Below, one piece after another: positions 9,214 through 21,660 of a stretch of 64,000 bases of DNA (position 1 is its first letter; every line of letters begins with the position of its first letter). The stretch comes from Prosopocoilus inquinatus. Lineage: Eukaryota > Arthropoda > Insecta > Coleoptera > Lucanidae. The position numbers and the translations under genes were made by a program. The stretch is taken from NCBI GenBank assembly GCA_036172665.1, contig CM069872.1, forward strand, positions 24,928,001 to 24,992,000, written 5' to 3'. The notes beneath the pieces are model-generated. The model was given only the letters and a program-made list of their open reading frames with translations, had not been told where the DNA came from and made no database searches.

Positions 9214-10085
9214 TTTGAAAATAAGCTCCTCAATTGCTGTTAGGAATGGTTAGGAATATTTTTCGAAGATGGTAAAAAATTAATGGCTTTGCCTGCACGC
9301 AATGAAAAAACTAATCCTATTCTAAACAATAATTCAATTACTACTGGGAAAGAATTAGTTCCTGAAGAAAATTGTGTTGTAGTGTTGATGAAAATACTGA
9401 TATGTTAGAACTAGCTTTGAACTACCGAGGTTATATTTTCGGAAAGTAATGAAGAAATAATAGTTTTAGCTTCAAACAATAAAAATGCATTGCTAATGAT
9501 AAACCAATTACTATTGCGAAAGAAATAGCTCTTGAAGAAACTTATATTGTTGATATAAATATTGAAAATGCAACCAGGAGACCGTGACTCGAACAGAGAT
9601 AGAAAATAATGAAAAATCACAGGAATGTAAAGTTTTCACAAATCTTGAACCGGTGAGTCCTACATCAACTGTTGAGGAATATATCCCCAGTGAATATGAA
9701 ATAATGCAATTAGAAAAAGGTGAAGCAAGCGAAGACGATTTGGATTAAGATTAAAATGATAAAAATATAAAAATAAAAAGTAAGTGCAATAATAGGATCC
9801 ATGGGAGAAGTAATTAAAAAAGACAATACAGTAAACAAAATAAAGAGGTCCGAGAGACTGTCTGTAAATATAAAGAACTGGGATAGGGAGAAAAATTTGA
9901 AGAATAGAGAATTCGGAAAAATTTACAGAAGCAGAAAGTGGAACTATAGTTTGCCAAAGAACGAACGAACTTTGAAGTACAGGTGTAATTGCAATACAAA
10001 AAAAAAAATAAAAATTCTCTTATTAAATGCCATAAAATTTCAGACACAGAAACAATTGCTATATTTTCTGCATTCGGGAAACTAA
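9214..10085 (+). pseudogene. N-terminal part of a degraded arthropod transposase-like protein
   Basis: Several short open pieces look like the start of a large transposase-like family that I know from many arthropod genomes. There is an acidic Ser/Glu-rich lead (about 9640-9750, with E-Y-I-P-S-E-Y-E), then a basic segment from the ATG at 9801 with NWDREKNLKNREFGK, and a Cys pair in KYRCNCNTKKK (about 9975-10005). In this family a basic N-W-x-R-N patch followed by C-x-C precedes the catalytic part. The matching catalytic fragment lies at 12470-13610, so the gene appears to be split by 2.4 kb of inserted DNA. The family name is not certain. Frameshifts and stops make it inactive. Confidence 0.5.
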
Positions 10086-10815
10086 GCTGGGGTGAAAGTA
10101 GGTTGTACGGGGTGGATGAATTTTGACGTCTCTTAAGGGCAAGCTTAAGAATTGAGTTGAATTCAGACGCTTTTCACGCCGAATGTACTCCTTCCACCGT
10201 TACGCGGCTGCGATGCTTCTAATTGTCATTGAATGGAGAGGGAAAGTATATGAGTCAGTTCAAAATTTTTCTTCGACGACTAAAATATTTAAATGTATTT
10301 AATCGTCAAAACGTTTTTCACACATCCTAGAGAGCTAATAGAAGAAAGTGTCTCTTTGAAAATATAAAAATGCATGTGATAGTCGCTACAAATCACCACT
10401 TACTTTAAAGATTTAATTTCAAACAATAAGAGCGCGTACAAGTCGACAGTATTGTGCTCGATGCAGCCACATGAGATAACTCCCTTCCAAATACTGCGGG
10501 TGGAGCTAGTACAGTCCGAGTATTAAATTTTCGTACTGAGCGCGCAACAATGGCCCGATTTCTTTTCCTTGCTTATGGGCGTTTCCGTAACTATAAGAGA
10601 TAGAAAAAAACCAGTGGTCAAGTGTCGATCTCTTTTTTGGAGATTAAGTCAATAGCGTAAAAACAAAAATTGTCTTCTTTTGTTTTCAAGTTATAGGCAA
10701 AAATTGCCATTTTCAACTTTTTGTTTTCCGGTCATATCTCGTTTATTTCTAGAGATATTAAAAAAACTTCTTGAACATTATTAGGACACTTTTTGGAATG
10801 TAATTCAGTGGTGTA
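10086..10815. other. Non-coding sequence between transposon fragments
   Basis: No coding motif. The stretch separates the two halves of the degraded transposase-like gene and leads into an inverted-repeat element. Confidence 0.4.
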
Positions 10816-12155
10816 GTTTATTTTTTAATATTTACTTAAATTTTCGAGATATAACATAAAGTCATATTTTTTTTTAAATAGAAATCGTAGTAGGTCTCAT
10901 TAAATAGAGATTTTCTTTATGTTTTCAAAAATATATACTTTGGTGGGATTATTTCTTATAATTAATAGGAAAAACTAACATTTCTGTTATTATCCTTGCG
11001 TAAATGTCCTAGTCTCAGTAGGCTGGGTTCAATACGGTGCCGATTTTTTGGTTTATTAAATTTTAACGAGCTTTCAAATATTTTCACAGTTTTGGCGGAG
11101 TAAATAATTTCCTATTCGCGTTAATTTACAAAGTTCCGTTCTATCGTTTTGAGCGACCTATCTGACTCTCTATTAGAAATGATCATCATTCATCACGTTT
11201 CACAGAACATTTTCAAAAGAATGTTTTAAAATATGTATTATTAAAACGTGTTATGACCGAAAATTTATAGAAAAATTGTTTTCAATCATTAAACGGTCAA
11301 AATACTCAACGTCTCACTATCGGTTGATAGTTTCGTTAGGAACAAACGTTGAACGTTCGTGCAATTTTCAGTTTCCGTTTAAAGGTTGAAAACAATTTTT
11401 ATATAATTTCCATCGGACAAGAAACGACTTCAAAAAAAATTTATAATTGAAGTCGACTATTGTCCGATGAAATAGGTGAGAGAAAATAGTTTTTAAACTT
11501 TCAAAGGGACACTGTGAAATCGCAAGAACACTCTACGTTTCGCTATTGCTTTATAGTTTCGTCAGGAGTGAAAAAATGTAAATAAACAAGTTGTCAAGAG
11601 AAACGAAAAGTAGTATGATTTTAAACTAAAATACGAGTTGTCCGGATAAACACGAAGGTAATAATAACTAAATTAGAACTAAATTAAGGTTTTTTTATTT
11701 TTTGTTTCTCTTCAGTTATATTTTATTAAAAACACAAAAAACAAAAACAAACACACAAATAGTGAAATATAAACAAAATCGGAAATTTATCAAACTAGAT
11801 TTGCGTGAATTCATATTTAATGAAAAAAAAAGCTTTTGCCAAATTGGTCGCCATGGGTATTACATTTCTCAAACGGACTTTTATAAAATAAAGTGAATAT
11901 GAAATTCTTTACGCGGGCACTGTATTGAAGCCAGCCTACTGTGAGTAGGGTACGCAAGAATAATAACTAAAATGGCAGTTTTTCCTATGAATGATAAGAA
12001 ATAAACCTAACAAAGCATATATTTTTGAAAACAGAAAAAAAATTTCTACTTAATAAGGACATTCCCGACTATGATTTTCATTAAAATGAAACATAACTTT
12101 ACATTATATCTCGAAAATTTACGTAAATTTGAAATTTTTGAAATAAATTTAGATA
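10816..12155. mobile_element. Inverted-repeat element (about 1.3 kb), no coding capacity
   Basis: The sequence at about 10818-11045 reappears as a reverse complement at about 11908-12155. Shared stretches include AAATTTTCGAGATATAA, TTTTCAAAAATATATRCTTTG and CAGTAGGCTGG. The core holds a smaller foldback (11273-11405) and a palindrome beginning CATCGGACAAGAA (about 11420-11475); related CATCGGACAA stretches occur near 23730 and 37905. No ORF. The outer ends are uncertain by tens of bases and no target duplication was confirmed. Confidence 0.6.
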
Positions 12156-12469
12156 AGAAATATGGAAAGGAACCAATAGTGGAAACTATGGGACGAAGAG
12201 GTTTATGAATTTTTGGAATACAGTATAATTTAGGAAATATGGGATGTTATACTTTAAGAGATTTAACGACAATATTAATAATAATAAGACGTTTACCCTC
12301 AGCACCTGTTGCAGTCAGGGAAGCGAGAAAGAAAGAACATTGGGAATGAGAGATCTAACCGATCGTGAGTGAATATTTATTGTAACTCCGTCCTCAGATA
12401 GTACTGTTAGTCTAGTATATTTAAACAAAAAAATCTAGCCAACATTAAATATAGGTGAATAATGTATGC

Positions 12470-13610
12470 ATTCTTGGACGAAAAAAAAATGATAAACCGA
12501 ATCTCGAAAAGGATTTAAAAAATGAGAATGAAACGGACGAACCACGCAAACGTATGTGCCAAAGGAGGAGAGCAAATCTTGTAGAGTTTTCCAAACACTC
12601 CATAAAATGGTAGATCTACAACATGAAAACTTTATTTGGAGCCCACTTGGAGGTCAAAGCAACAGCTTTATCAGTTTTATTGCAATAATTGGTGCCATGA
12701 TAAACAAGTTAAACCTTTTTCAAACGCTTATTTTTTCAACATGTTTGATGACATGAACCTAAGCTAGTTTGCTCGTAAAAAAGATGAATGCGACGGAAGA
12801 AAGACGAACAATATAAACCAAGAAGAGTATGACTTACATCTGGTAAAAAAGCAAGAGGCGAGAAATACTAAGCAATCGAACAAAATCAGTAATCGTAAGA
12901 AAACTGGTTCAATGGTCCTACAAGTTGTTCTGATATGCCCAAAATCAAATGTATCAGCAATTTATTATAAAATGAAGTTGATGGTCCATAATTTCATCAA
13001 TTACGACATAGAAATAATGATGGATACTGCTTTTATTGGAACGAAACAGAGGGAACGGAGGATCCAATGAGTTTGCTTCCATAATTTGCAGTTTTGCTGC
13101 ATCACAGTTAGAAACGCTTCCTGTTAATAAAGAATTAGTTTTCTATAACGATGGATGTTTCACCCAAAATCGCAATGCAAGGCTAGCAAACGCGTTGTTA
13201 AATTTTGCAGTTCGTAAGAACGTAAGAGTTGCTGAGAAATACTTGGAGCATGGACATACACAAATTTATTGAAAAACATCGGTCATACAATGTACAATAT
13301 TTGGATCATACTTTTTTTTAATGATTACTCTGGCATTAATTATGTAACTTCTTTCGACCAGGGAAAAAATCTGCTGATACTAAGGTGGTTAATATATGTA
13401 CTTTAAGATAAAATACTGATGCCACAAAAGAATATAAGTTGAGGCACACCGATAACTGGAGGGAATTACCCCAAAGAATCAATAATAAACATTACAACTG
13501 TTTGCAAGTGACCATGGTCACCTTGAAGACCCTAAAGGAAGTCTAGAGGCGGATTATTACACATTTTACGATGAGTTACCCTACAAATAAAAGAAATCAA
13601 GTTACTTATG
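12470..13610 (+). pseudogene. Catalytic part of the degraded transposase-like protein
   Basis: Scattered frames, in order: C-D-G-R-K (about 12790), KKQEARNTKQSNK, VVLICPKSNVSAIYYKMKL (about 12925-12980), then N-G-G-S-N-E-F-A-S, ELVFYNDGCFTQNRNARLAN (about 13130-13190) and LEHGHTQI (about 13245-13270). A weaker tail with HTDNWRELPQRI lies near 13447. This motif order, with Y-x-D-x-C-x-x-Q-N-R-N in the middle and a G-H-(S/T) later, is typical of a widespread arthropod transposon-encoded protein thought to have an RNase H-like nuclease fold. It pairs with the N-terminal fragment at 9214-10085. Many stops and frameshifts are present. Confidence 0.55.
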
Positions 13611-14900
13611 TGTACTTTCCTGTGTTTAATTAATAATAAAATTAACAGATTTGTGTTTCTACTTTTCGGCGTTTATTGTTTCTTTGTTAAAAGTTACATC
13701 GTATTTTCTAAAAACAATAAATAACGTCTAAGGCCCGGTTTTTCAATCACCCTAACTCTCGGTTTATTTCCAATGGTAACAAGTACGAAGACAATTGAGA
13801 ATTAGATTCCATAAGAAAAAGATGGTTTGTAAAAAAATCGCAGTTCATCCCTTTTCAAAATAAAATTTAACTATTTTAATTTTCATGGTAAAACATAAAA
13901 ATGTGTTTACTTTTGCTGTAACCTTGAACTAATTCTGACAAATTTTGTAGCGCAAGTACGGATTTGAGATTGATTAGAAAACAATTATGTCGATAAGGCG
14001 GACACAAAGATTACAAAATTGTGACTCAGATTCTTTTGTAGTTTCAAATATTTTCAAATTCATTTCCATAGTTAAAAGCATAGTATTTGGAACCTAGACC
14101 CACTGTCGAGCTCCTCGAGATCTCTAGTTTTAACAAATTTAAACACGAACTTTGGTAGCTGCGTAGCAGTAACCGCCTTGATTTTAACACTTCCGCATTT
14201 TCATTACATTCACATTGCACGGTAGTAACACGGGACGCCTCCACACACTTACTGTTAACTTAATCTAGCACATTAATCTTGTTTAATCTTGGGCCACACA
14301 TGTAACAACAAAACAAAATTAACACTGATTCGATAATTCAATTTGCTAACCCTATTTTATAGCTGCGGAATTATCCACGTGTATCCTGCAGTTCACATAA
14401 GTGTACTGCTTTTATAGTTAATTTAAACGGTCATGAAATACGTTCAATCGTTAAATAAAGCAGAAAAACATAAATCTTATGTCTACTCATATTTTATTAT
14501 GCGGTCGTAACACTGTGCCTTTCATAAAGTTCGTAGCAAGTGGGAAAAAAAGTTATTACTGATTTTTTTATGAAAAAATTTTACTGCAGTTACTTCGCGC
14601 ATCAATCAAAATAAAAAAAACTGCACAGTTGCATCCCACCAATCATTTAAAATATGACTGAAAATTTGAAAAAAAAAGATATCTCAGAAATGGAAAATTG
14701 CGATAATTCGGATGATGTTATATGCTGCTTCTAGAATCGATGCGCTCAGATAAAATGTGTCTGAATATAATAATATTTGGTAAAATTATAGAGCTTTCTT
14801 TTATGTGGTTTTAAAATTAAGGTGTTTAATCGTTCAAAAACAAATATCATCTCTTTCTTTGATCTACGTATACCAACAATAAGACAAATACCACTTATAT
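13611..14900. other. AT-rich non-coding region
   Basis: No gene recognised. At 13733 a MITE-like end (AAGGCCCGGTTTTTCAATCAC) resembles, in reverse, a stretch at about 57600-57655; no second end was found here. Confidence 0.5.
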
Positions 14901-15474
14901 ACTGGGTGTCTCATAACCTACGGAGGACATTGAAAGGGCAGCTGTAGGACATCAAAATAAAGCTTTTTTCTTAATTCGCTTTTGACCAAAACCCAATAAT
15001 AAAAAAATTAGAGCAGTTTAACTTCTTTAATTTACACCTGTATCTTCTTAATTAATCAAAAGTATTTCACAAACTGCAACTTTGTCGTTTATCATAGTTT
15101 ATCATAATGTCTATGTTAATCTGTTTCCTAGTTTTGATTTTACTTAGTAGGCGGTGCACGACATGAAAACCCTTTTCTGGGCATTAAAAGAAAAAATGAA
15201 ACAGCCGTAACTTTAACGTAACTACATTTTATAAAATAGTTGTTTATTGTAAAGCAGTGTTCAATTAACTCATAAATGCCTCAAATTTCAATTTGAAACA
15301 CAAAATATTATTCCAGGTAGTAACTTTTGTTTCTTAAGTAATTTCACTTTAAACTCTTGTAACTTTTTAGTTATTGAGTTTTTACCAAAACTTTATTGGG
15401 AAAAAAGCTTTAACTTGATCTCCCCTAGCCACCATTTCAATCTCCTCCATAATTTATGAGACACCCTGTATAAA
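14901..15474. mobile_element. MITE with TA-flanked GGTGTCTCATAA ends
   Basis: The ends are inverted: ACTGGGTGTCTCATAA on the left and TTATGAGACACCCTGT on the right, each next to TA. This pattern fits non-autonomous Tc1/mariner-type elements. It has no ORF. A reversed copy occurs at about 52705-53730. Confidence 0.75.
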
Positions 15475-15489
15475 TATAAAATATAACTT

Positions 15490-15966
15490 TAAGGTCGTTT
15501 ATACTACCTTAGAAGCTAGCCTAGAAATTAAACAATTTCTAGGCCAAGATATATTGTTTCATTTTTAGTTGTCGCATAAATTTTGTGGTTTACACTACCC
15601 TACAAATTTTGTGCAAATGCTTGTCTGACAGACAAAATTAAGTCATGACTTGTTGTGTTAGTCTTGTTGGTATACTTTAACTACTTTTTCAATTTTCTAA
15701 TGCGCTTATTCGTGTCTGTTCTTTTATTGTAAATTCCCGCTTTACGACTGACGAACTGACAGCTTTCAATTTCATTTTATTAGCACATTATAGTAGTAAT
15801 TGCTTAGCAATCAAATGTCAAGCAAACTGTGTAGAAATTAGAGCAGATTTTATTTTTCCATTTAGATTTTGCAGACAATTTCCTGTATTACATTAACCTG
15901 TAAATCTTGGCCTAGAAACTGTTCAGTTTCTAGGCTGGTTTCTATGGTAGTGTAAAGCGACCATTA
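15490..15966. mobile_element. MITE with CTAGAAA-rich inverted ends
   Basis: The left arm (GGTCGTTTATACTACC, then a hairpin made of CTAGAAATT and TTTCTAGG) is mirrored by the right arm (CCTAGAAACTGTTCAG, then TACACTACC-type sequence in reverse and GCGACCATTA). It is about 475 bp and non-coding. The target duplication is unclear. Confidence 0.65.
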
Positions 15967-16504
15967 GATAGAACGCTCTTTATAAAAAAAAATTAAATTA
16001 CGTTTTAAAAACCATTACATTTTGGGCTATTCCAGAAGTATAAATGGACAATTTGTTCTTTCTATAAATTACGACCACGTTTGCTCGGATCGTTTTTCCC
16101 TCCGGCGCTTAATAAGGCCGCGCGGCCGTGATAGCCAAAAAAGTGCACTCTTCGCTTATCATTCTCTCTTACCTTATTTTTATCACAAATTGTCCTGTTC
16201 GTTCGCCTGAGATGGCTGCAAACGAAATTTAAACGTTTAATTAAAGAAGAAATCAAATTAATACTTTGGCTTCTGACAACCGATTCCAAACTTTTCAAAA
16301 TCAATAAAAGGTAACCATGGTAACTTAAAAATATGCCAAGGATTACAGATTACTGTAAATACAGTGCAATCACTGCCGTCCCAGCGACCTGGAGGAAATT
16401 ATAATTGCGTTTAAAACTGTTGCAATAGACATAAACCCCTGTGATGTTGTGTTAACTCTGACTACGCCGTAGTGTCATGACAACATTCCAAAAGCGACAT
16501 AACT

Positions 16505-17001
16505 GGAGTGCGTTCATAAATGACACTCGAGCGACGCTCTGAGCGAACATTGACACAAAAGTCGTTCATAAATGCACGCTTTGGTCAAGGAGTTACTTGT
16601 TCCAGCGTTCATAAATTACGCTCTTGGAACACTCGGAGTGCAACAAAATCACCGGTCTCAAAAGCCAGGCGATAAAACACTCGGCATGCGCATTAGTAAT
16701 CAGCAAGAAAATATGTGGGTTTTACTTGTGGTTGTGCTGGTTAGTTTGTTAGTTATGTCATGTATGTTTGATGCGTTTATTTCATAGTAGTGCAAACCAA
16801 TAAACGAGTGTTACAAAGAAGAATGATTTTGTATACAATGCAAGAAAGGTAATAGTTAGATATCAGGCGACAATTTTAAAACTCAAAGTGCTCCTAAACC
16901 GTTCATAAATACGCAGCACTCAGGTGACGCTCTGGCAGATCAGTTCGCATTACTCTGATCCCAAGCACTCTAACACATTCATCAATTTATGAACGCACTC
17001 C
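16505..17001. mobile_element. MITE with GGAGTGCGTTCATAAAT ends
   Basis: GGAGTGCGTTCATAAAT at the left is matched in reverse by ATTTATGAACGCACTCC at the right. The motif GTTCATAAAT recurs several times inside, with alternating CACTC and CGCTCT words. Non-coding. Confidence 0.65.
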
Positions 17002-18168
17002 TGCACTAATTGGTGGAAAATAGCACATCAACGAATCGACTCATGTTTTTCATGACGTTATGGCTAACACTATTTTACAAATTGTCGTTCAAAATTTGAA
17101 ATATTTTTCAAAATATCAGAAGTGTACTGTGGCTTGCAAAAAAAAACACGTACACCTGTTTTTTTTGTATTAAGTTGGTCTTGAGATTTAATTTGTCTGT
17201 GTCAAACAATTAAAATGCAGACCGACAGAAAACGAGTAACTTAGAAGACGAATAATGATTCACAGCAATAGCGAATGATTATAGCTTAAATAAAAATACT
17301 ATGATGCACAAATAATATGTGAGAAGAGGAAAAATTTGCAGATGGAAAAGATGGTTGGAGATAGATGTCCAAAAATGTCAATTTACGATTCGGATAATGC
17401 CCTTCTGAAATAAGAAAAAATCCATTATAAACCGCAAGGGATTCCATGTTTTAATAAATTTTCCTATATTTTTGTCACCAACACGTCGAAAATTACAAAT
17501 TGAGCTTTGAAGAGTTTTGACAAGTGTTAAAAAAATTATATGAATAGGACTGCAATCGACAATTGTATTTGGATTAAATTACATTACATTTACGGGCCGT
17601 TAAATATTTGGTATGTCCTGATATTTATTGAATAGCTACTGTCTGATTCATATCAGGTAAAATAGTAACAACTTCAACGGCCTTTCCTAACCTGTATGTT
17701 TCGAAACATGACAAAATTCTCAAAATATTCATTTACAAAGCAAAAAATAGGTGAAAACTCGGCTACTTGATTTTGAAGATGTACGCGATTTTATTGCAAG
17801 CAAGTGTACAAGACTACACACACACACAGGTGGCGCTTTTAATAACTAAAACAAGAGCTATCGGTCATGCTTGCTTCAATATAACTTATTCTTTTCGATC
17901 TATCGAAGGTTTTGTTATTGTTAGTTTTATTATTGTTACAAACGTACAACGACGCTCACCATAAATGATGATGAATGATTTGACAGTTTCCTAGTCCTTA
18001 CGCCGGAACCGTAAACAGACTAAATACTCAGGGGAGGCTTATAGTAGTGTAGGTGAGGCTCTATTAGTTTTTAGTCCAATGTTTTTTTTTTTAAGTATTT
18101 TATAAATGAAAAACAAACACATTTAAATTATTCCCTAGACTTTTCACAAATTCACAAATTCAAAGAAT
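17002..18168. other. AT-rich non-coding region
   Basis: No gene, RNA or paired repeat recognised, apart from a short CA run near 17815. Confidence 0.5.
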
Positions 18169-18334
18169 ATTGATAGGCACTGGCGGCCTTAAGGACGGGC
18201 GATCCGGACAACCGCCTGGGCCCCGCGCTTTCAGGGGCCTCGCGCCATCGCAATATGCGAGTTTTTCAATTTTTTAATCCACGATCATCTACGTCATCGA
18301 ATATCTGCATAAAATCAACAATCATATAAATACA

Positions 18335-18523
18335 AAAGTATTTGCAAAAAAATTTTGTGCAAATCGTTTTTAATTGCAGTGAAAACCTCGAGCAGCCTCG
18401 TACAGCTGTTTCATGGGGGACTTATTAGGAGCAAATCCAGCTTCAATTTGTCTATCCTACTACCTCAAAAAGGTATCAAAAAGGTATCGTAAGATGTCGC
18501 TATTTTATCTGAAAATATTTGTA
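18335..18523 (+). repeat. R1 repeat copy 2
   Basis: A short, internally deleted R1 copy. It lies between AAAGTATTTGCA (18335-18346) and AAAATATTTGTA (18512-18523), a probable 12-bp target duplication with two changes. It is nested in the hAT-like element. Confidence 0.65.
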
Positions 18524-19814
18524 TATCTGTAAAAAATGAACAAATTAGAAGCTTATTCAGTCAAAAGGAAAAATAAAAATCGGGTAATTTGCTAAATGAA
18601 CAAATGAACTTCTTAATACTCCTTAACAAATCGTACTTTAAGAGAAACAATATTTCAAAACTGCTCCTATTCAAAGAATAACATCTGTTATATGAGGACT
18701 AGCTTTTATGATCAACAATAATTTTGTGTTAAAATTTAAATTTTCTTGTAAATAATCGTATTTCCGTAACAAAAACTGCTCTACTTTTAAAAATATAAGT
18801 AGGATTATTTGCATTTTAGATTTAGCTTAAATTTATAAACTCAACTAAACTGATATTAGCAAAACAACCGAAATATACATTGCGCACAAAAGGTAATGAT
18901 TTTTCCCAGACTTAAAATAAATACAACGTATTTAAGAAGTATTTTCATCTCTGGTTAACTTCAACGGTTGATCAGTTTCTACAGAAACAATTATCTCTAT
19001 AATTATAACTATGGGAATATACCAACGATTAAATTAATGAAAGATGGAAATACTGGCCCTTAATTGTATAAACTTAGGAAACTGCGAGTATGGGAAAGCA
19101 CTTCATGCCGCACCTATTTCATTGGATCTTACTGCAGTTTTTTTTACCATCGTCTTCATCCCTGGAATTTTTATTTAAATTCGTAAAACTGCAAATGATC
19201 TCAGGCTTTGTATTTTAAACAAACCCTTTTGTGAATTTGTTTTAAAATAATCCTGCCATGAAATAGTACAAAATTCTCGATGCATCGGCACTTTTATTTT
19301 GTGGTTTTAATTAAGTAATATCTTTTGGAGTTTGTATTATTAGACAGAATTATTTAAGATTTTGTAAACATTTGCAAACGCAGTTGGTCTGTTTCGGGAG
19401 AATCGTTGGAAATTATTATTTCTCGCAATTAAACAGTTATAAAAATGTGCGTCAACGTCTTCTTTTCTTAGTGGGCTAGTCTATGAGAATCACCATTTTT
19501 GCCAGGTATTTCCACGGAGAAATTAAAATTGCAACCATTCTTGACCTTTAACGCCATTGGGTTTTCTTGACGTCATCTGAAATGCAGTTGGTTGCTACTG
19601 ATGTCACGACGATTCCAATTCGAGCAAACCCTTAGCCACAGACACTCAAAATTATTTTATATTTACTTTTGTTAATTGTCTTTTTTTACGAGTGAGAGTT
19701 TCACTTCCAATAATTGCAGTACCTCAATAATAAGCTCTAGATCTAGTGCTTCTGAAAAAGTTTTCAGTGTGATTAGGTAGTTTTAAATCTTTCTTAGTGC
19801 TTTTAAGTTGGTAG

Positions 19815-19857
19815 CGTACTGAAGATGGCAGCTTAGCTGCCGAAATACGTATCTACG
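19815..19857 (+). ncRNA. Hammerhead ribozyme motif 1 (type I, short stem III)
   Basis: All core positions of a hammerhead are present. Stem I CGTA (19815-19818) is followed by CTGAAGA (19819-19825), stem II GGCAGC-TTA-GCTGCC (19827-19841), GAAA (19842-19845), a minimal stem III with UACGUA, then U and C, and the other stem I strand TACG (19854-19857). Cleavage would follow C19853. Very short stem III with a palindromic loop is known from hammerheads of Penelope-like retroelements. The sequence after it resembles 47168-47245, so this belongs to a repeat family. Confidence 0.75.
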
Positions 19858-20126
19858 GATATAAAAATTATTGTGGGTGGAGGTTAATTTCAATTATCTC
19901 TTAAACCACAGTCTCCTTTACTTTTTTAGTTTATCATGGCTTAACAGTCACTAATGTGCCGCAAAAATAATTTTACATACTTATTTTTTTTATTTATTTA
20001 GTATTTTCTCCTCTTTATAATGCATAGAAAACGAACTTTTTCCCTGATCCAAAGGATCCGGCAAGAATTTTTTAACCAACTCAAACCAAAACAAAATTTT
20101 AAATTAAGGCCGCCTCTGACTGATAG

Positions 20127-20288
20127 CATTAGCTTGAGAAAAATATAATTAGCAACAGTGCCCTAGCTAGAAATTTGGTAATAATAAAAATTCTAATAAA
20201 TAATGGTTGATTAATGACTGATGAACACTTCATTCATTTTAACATTTGAATTATTTCTCTGCTTATGAGCAGGCCGTGATTTTAAGTT
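20127..20288. other. AT-rich spacer
   Basis: No feature seen between the hAT-like element and the short MITE. Confidence 0.4.
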
Positions 20289-20413
20289 ATGGCGTTTTCG
20301 ACTGACCACTCTGGAGCGCTCTGAGAGTATCTCCAGCCTTTGTTTTTATATGACGTTAAAGAAAGATGATGATACTCAGAGAACACATCCGAACGATCAG
20401 TCGAAAACGCTAT
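20289..20413. mobile_element. Short MITE, GCGTTTTCGACTGA ends (copy 1)
   Basis: About 125 bp with inverted ends GGCGTTTTCGACTGA and TCAGTCGAAAACGCTA and the word AGTATCTCC inside. A sister copy lies at 27465-27601. Confidence 0.65.
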
Positions 20414-20589
20414 TAGTAGGTTGTGACACTTCAAATTAAATTAACCGATGTTGTCAAATTTAAATTTTTTAAGAAATTTTCACTTTTATCTACAGAGTGG
20501 TTATAAAATGACTCATTGGATTTAGTAGGCGTTGATGACATATTCTGCCTTTTTCAAATTGTAAAATTAGCTGATTGTCAAAATTGACG

Positions 20590-21345
20590 GAAGGTTTTCG
20601 TTTGTGGTTCCCATGCTCTGTTGGTGTTTATTTTCTCTAGCCAACGCAATTGCGGTAGACTGTTCAGTAGTTATGTTCACAATTAATTTTGACACATAAT
20701 CAAATAACTTACGCTTGCCAGATTGATTCAAATGTAGACCATGTATTGTTTTATCATTCTGGTCAATAATGGAATTAATTTCAACAAAATAATTACACCC
20801 TTAATTATATTGTTCTCACCCGCTAAAATAACAATAAAGTTGTACACGTTTGGTTTAAATATGCATTGAACTTGAAATCTACTATCCAAAAAGTTAGAGA
20901 GGAAGCGCATAGATTCACGTCCATGACTGCCTGCTAGGATCAGAACTTCTTTTTTACCTTCGTCCGCAGGCCAATTTACTTATTTTCTTATAGTTGACAC
21001 ATTGCCTTTCACACCGGTAATTTTAACTGCCTCTTCAACATCGATGTTCCTGCTTTTCATACTATCGAATTGGTCCAAGGTCCGAGTGTCATTATTGTTT
21101 GATTGTGGGACGTTGACTATTTGAATCTTGTCATGGTTTAGAAATGCGGCGTTTCGCTGGACCCTAGATTGGGTAACGGTTTTTTTTTTATGTTTCTTGT
21201 TTTGTTTTACAAATTTAGTTAGACGAACTTCTAGTGATTTTATTCTAGATTCAAGAGATTTTATTTTATTTAATAATTTTAGAACAGTAATATTATTATT
21301 ATTACGTGTTTGCTGGTTTAAAATGGAGTGGAACTCTCGAGCTAC
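20590..21345 (-). pseudogene. LINE ORF1-like protein remnant with SGNH esterase motifs
   Basis: Read on the minus strand from about 21345. An Asn-rich lead passes into a coiled coil (LLNKIKSLESRIKSLEVRL), a basic patch, then after a stop NWPADEGKKEVLILAGSHGR (block I of SGNH hydrolases, with the serine in G-S-H-G), F-K-P-N, and near 20720 HGLHLNQSGKRKL, the block V type H-G-L-H-L-N. This arrangement is known from ORF1 proteins of CR1-like LINEs and related arthropod proteins. Block III is not intact, and frames shift several times. An R1 fragment is fused to the upstream end. Confidence 0.5.
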
Positions 21346-21440
21346 GCTTCTACTGTTGTAGCCCGGAATTGGACTGAAACAGCAGTACAGAGGATGCTCG
21401 AGGCATCCACTGCAATCAAAAATGATTTGCAACATTTTTT
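21334..21440 (-). repeat. R1 repeat fragment (copy 3)
   Basis: CTGAAACAGCAGTACAGAGG, CTCGAGGCATCCACTGCAAT and GATTTGCAACATTTTTTTT match one terminal part of R1. The remainder of the repeat is missing. Confidence 0.6.
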
Positions 21441-21660
21441 TTAATGCATTAATGTTAATGCTTGTCTTTTTACTATTCTAATAAGCTTCAAACAAGAAAT
21501 ATTGGGAAAATAGCTATCAAAATATTTAAAACTAAAAACAAAAAAGAGACGCAAATCATTCGAATATAAATAACTAAATTACTATTCATTTGACACTCAA
21601 ATGGTAAAATTCATATTAATTATTGCGTTTAGCGCTGTCGTTTAACGGTAAATTTCCAAT

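Larger units (their letters stand above)
18169..20126. mobile_element. hAT-like non-autonomous element
   Basis: The ends are CACTGGCGGCCTTAA (from 18178) and TTAAGGCCGCCTCTG (to 20118), which are inverted. The flanking 8-mers ATTGATAG (18169-18176) and ACTGATAG (20119-20126) differ by one base. That fits the 8-bp duplication of hAT elements, with a one-base offset at the left end. The inside is non-coding and has been colonised by an R1 copy and a hammerhead-bearing sequence. Confidence 0.5.

Noticed and set aside
13733..13755. MITE starting AAGGCCCGGTTTTTCAATC
   Set aside because: A related reversed stretch exists at about 57600-57655 inside the hAT element, but neither has a second end nearby, so element limits cannot be given.
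17815..17830. CA microsatellite
   Set aside because: Too short to matter.
20980..21435. A 151-residue minus-strand ORF taken as a host gene
   Set aside because: Its first third is R1 repeat sequence and the rest is an ORF1-like remnant that goes on in other frames, so it is a chance fusion of two transposon pieces.
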